Below are positions 5,965-6,649 of a stretch of DNA of 6,649 nt, piece after piece. The number at the start of each line of letters is the position of its first letter. The stretch's first letter is position 1. The notes under the pieces are model-generated. The model was not told the origin of the DNA. It ran no database searches and saw nothing but the letters and a program-made list of their open reading frames with translations. The translations under genes were made by a program, and so were the position numbers. Where the stretch lies: contig JAGGSM010000236.1 in assembly GCA_021159105.1 (NCBI GenBank), positions 1 through 6,649 of the forward strand, read 5' to 3'. This stretch comes from Candidatus Bipolaricaulota bacterium. Lineage in GTDB: Bacteria; Bipolaricaulota; Bipolaricaulia; UBA7950; UBA9294.

Positions 5965-5981
5965 CCCACCCACAAGGTGGG
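5965..5981. repeat. 6-bp GC-rich hairpin
   Basis: CCCACC and GGTGGG flank a 5-nt loop (CACAA). It lacks a following T-run on either strand. A short tandem (CTCGTGG repeated after 2 nt, 5989-6004) follows. Its meaning is unknown. Confidence 0.25.
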
Positions 5982-6045
5982 CCAACACTCGTGGTTCTCG
6001 TGGCCTAACCCCCTATTTCACTGGGAACATCCATTCCCCTCTCTC

Positions 6046-6057
6046 ATTGTTAACAAT
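6046..6057. promoter_or_regulatory. 12-bp perfect palindrome ATTGTTAACAAT (candidate operator)
   Basis: The palindrome has no spacer and lies in the most AT-rich part of the region, 164 bp before the zinc ribbon gene start. It overlaps the TTGTTA that could serve as a -35 element, which is where a repressor site would be expected. The regulator is unknown. Confidence 0.35.
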
Positions 6058-6077
6058 AAAAACACTGAAACTATAGC
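6047..6077 (+). promoter_or_regulatory. Weak candidate promoter for the zinc ribbon gene
   Basis: TTGTTA (6047-6052) and TATAGC (6072-6077) each match 4 of 6 consensus bases, with a long 19-nt spacer. The AT-rich setting and orientation support it, but matches this weak arise by chance; treat it as a guess. Confidence 0.2.
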
Positions 6078-6206
6078 TTTCCGTCACCGAAGTCACGAGA
6101 AGACACGAAGATCCTCACAGGCAACACGGCGACACGCTGCAGTATGAGCCCGTTTGTTTGGAGCCCAAGCGGAATGGAGTACAATGTGGAGAGCTCAGAA
6201 CAGATC

Positions 6207-6216
6207 GGGAAGGTGG
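6207..6216 (+). promoter_or_regulatory. Ribosome binding site (GGGAAGGTGG) fixing the zinc ribbon gene start
   Basis: This purine-rich run ends 5 nt before the ATG at 6222. In-frame ATGs at 6144 and 6174 lack comparable motifs, and their extra residues (MSPFVWSPSG...) do not look like family sequence. Confidence 0.6.
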
Positions 6217-6221
6217 TCGCG

Positions 6222-6649
6222 ATGCACGAATACTTGGTACCGATGCTGGAATGTCCCGTTTGTCACGGGGAGCTCGATTGGACGATCGAGAAACGTAATA
6301 GGGATCACATTGAACAAGCGGAAGCAAGTTGCGCATCCTGCGGCGCGATCTATCCGGTACAGGAAGGGATCGGAATCTTCCTCACCCCTGACCTGCAGCG
6401 CCACGACCTGTGGGAGGAATCCGAGAGTGGATTGAACGTATATCTTCACGAGCACCCTGAGATCGAACGGAAGCTGCTGGGATCGCCGTTGAAGGATCTC
6501 GCTCCGGCCGATCAGTTCGTGCGCGCCATGGTGCTGGAGGAACGCGGCAACTACCAAGAGGCAAGAAAGGCGGGCGCTTTTGCACAGATAGGGTTGTACA
6601 CCAAGGAGTATCGGGACTGCCTTCGGAGCCAGATTGATTACGTCAAGTA
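6222..6649 (+). CDS. Trm112-like zinc ribbon protein, probably the N-terminus of a methyltransferase (3' end outside window)
   Basis: The first 142 residues are present and open to the window edge. MHEYLVPMLECPVCHGEL begins the protein, with two CxxC pairs at C11/C14 and C37/C40, followed by GAIYPVQEGIGIFL. This is the pattern of Trm112/YcaR-type zinc ribbons (start LLxxLxCPxC, end YPVxxGIPxLL). After the ribbon come DLQRHDLWEESESGL, PADQFVRAMVLEERGNYQEARKAGAFAQIGLY and YRDCLRSQIDYV, helical segments not part of a plain Trm112 protein. Larger proteins that start this way often continue into an S-adenosylmethionine-dependent methyltransferase domain, which would lie beyond the window; this is inference from family knowledge, and no SAM motif is visible here. 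The start at 6222 is chosen over in-frame 6144 and 6174 because of GGGAAGGTGG 5 nt upstream and because the family motif begins there. It is divergent from the tandem P-loop gene. Confidence 0.72.
   Translation, partial: MHEYLVPMLECPVCHGELDWTIEKRNRDHIEQAEASCASCGAIYPVQEGIGIFLTPDLQRHDLWEESESGLNVYLHEHPEIERKLLGSPLKDLAPADQFVRAMVLEERGNYQEARKAGAFAQIGLYTKEYRDCLRSQIDYVK

Larger units (their letters stand above)
5733..6221. other. 489-nt intergenic region without a supported gene
   Basis: The region separates divergent genes starting at 5732 (-) and 6222 (+). Short open frames exist on both strands (for example 5837-6076 + and 5790-5975 -), but they lack ribosome sites and recognisable protein character. 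It holds a 30-bp inverted-repeat element at 5748-5777, two adjacent hairpins at 5827-5871, a small hairpin at 5965-5981, and an AT-rich stretch around 6040-6080 with a 12-bp palindrome. I tested the sequence by eye for common riboswitches, tRNA, SRP RNA and 6S RNA and recognised none. Confidence 0.6.

Noticed and set aside
5837..6000. Possible riboswitch (cyclic di-GMP or fluoride type) suggested by CGCAAATGG and GATGGAG fragments
   Set aside because: Only short fragments fit. The conserved cores and helix order of those riboswitch classes are missing on either strand.
5790..6076. Small open frames on both strands in the large intergenic region
   Set aside because: They have no ribosome sites, no recognisable motif, and overlap hairpins. 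Translations look like non-coding DNA.

Overview
This is a bacterial chromosomal window with six recognisable protein genes, two of them cut by the window edges. No rRNA, tRNA, CRISPR array, insertion sequence or phage gene is visible. Coding sequence is moderately GC-rich, Shine-Dalgarno motifs are clear (AGGAGG, AAAGGAG), and genes are short-spaced and switch strand often, in both convergent and divergent pairs. The mixture (an MtfA-type peptidase, a TM1410/MJ1477-type secreted glycosidase-like protein, a GAF-PAS-GGDEF cyclase and a Trm112-like zinc ribbon protein) suggests a free-living, possibly thermophilic or deep-branching environmental bacterium. The phylum cannot be fixed from the sequence alone; Chloroflexota- or Bipolaricaulota-like lineages are guesses.

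Layout: 1-370 (+) is the C-terminal end of a PLP-dependent class II aminotransferase / alpha-oxoamine synthase family enzyme. It converges with an MtfA-like zinc peptidase gene (382-1149, -), with 11 nt between stops. Divergent from mtfA lies a secreted TM1410/GH114-like protein (1247-2242, +). An intergenic stretch follows, then a small three-helix membrane protein (2386-2889, -). Divergent from that is a soluble GAF-PAS-GGDEF diguanylate cyclase (about 3081-4418, +; start uncertain, open to 2955). It converges, with 3 nt between stops, with a two-P-loop kinase-like protein (4422-5732, -). About 490 nt of non-coding DNA with several inverted repeats (5733-6221) precedes the start of a Trm112-like zinc ribbon protein (6222 onward, +), which runs off the window.

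How the genes work together: no single operon or pathway is visible, since each complete gene is transcribed alone and neighbours face each other. The divergent membrane protein/diguanylate cyclase pair shares a short control region with a near-perfect palindrome and could be co-regulated. The most unusual points are (1) the secreted glycosidase-like protein, whose family motifs occur in circularly permuted order, and (2) the 436-residue protein with two separate P-loops (GLPAAGKS and GRPAAGKS). Its first half resembles a deoxynucleoside/thymidylate kinase and its second half is a P-loop domain I cannot assign. A perfect 8-bp inverted repeat lies directly upstream of its ribosome binding site.
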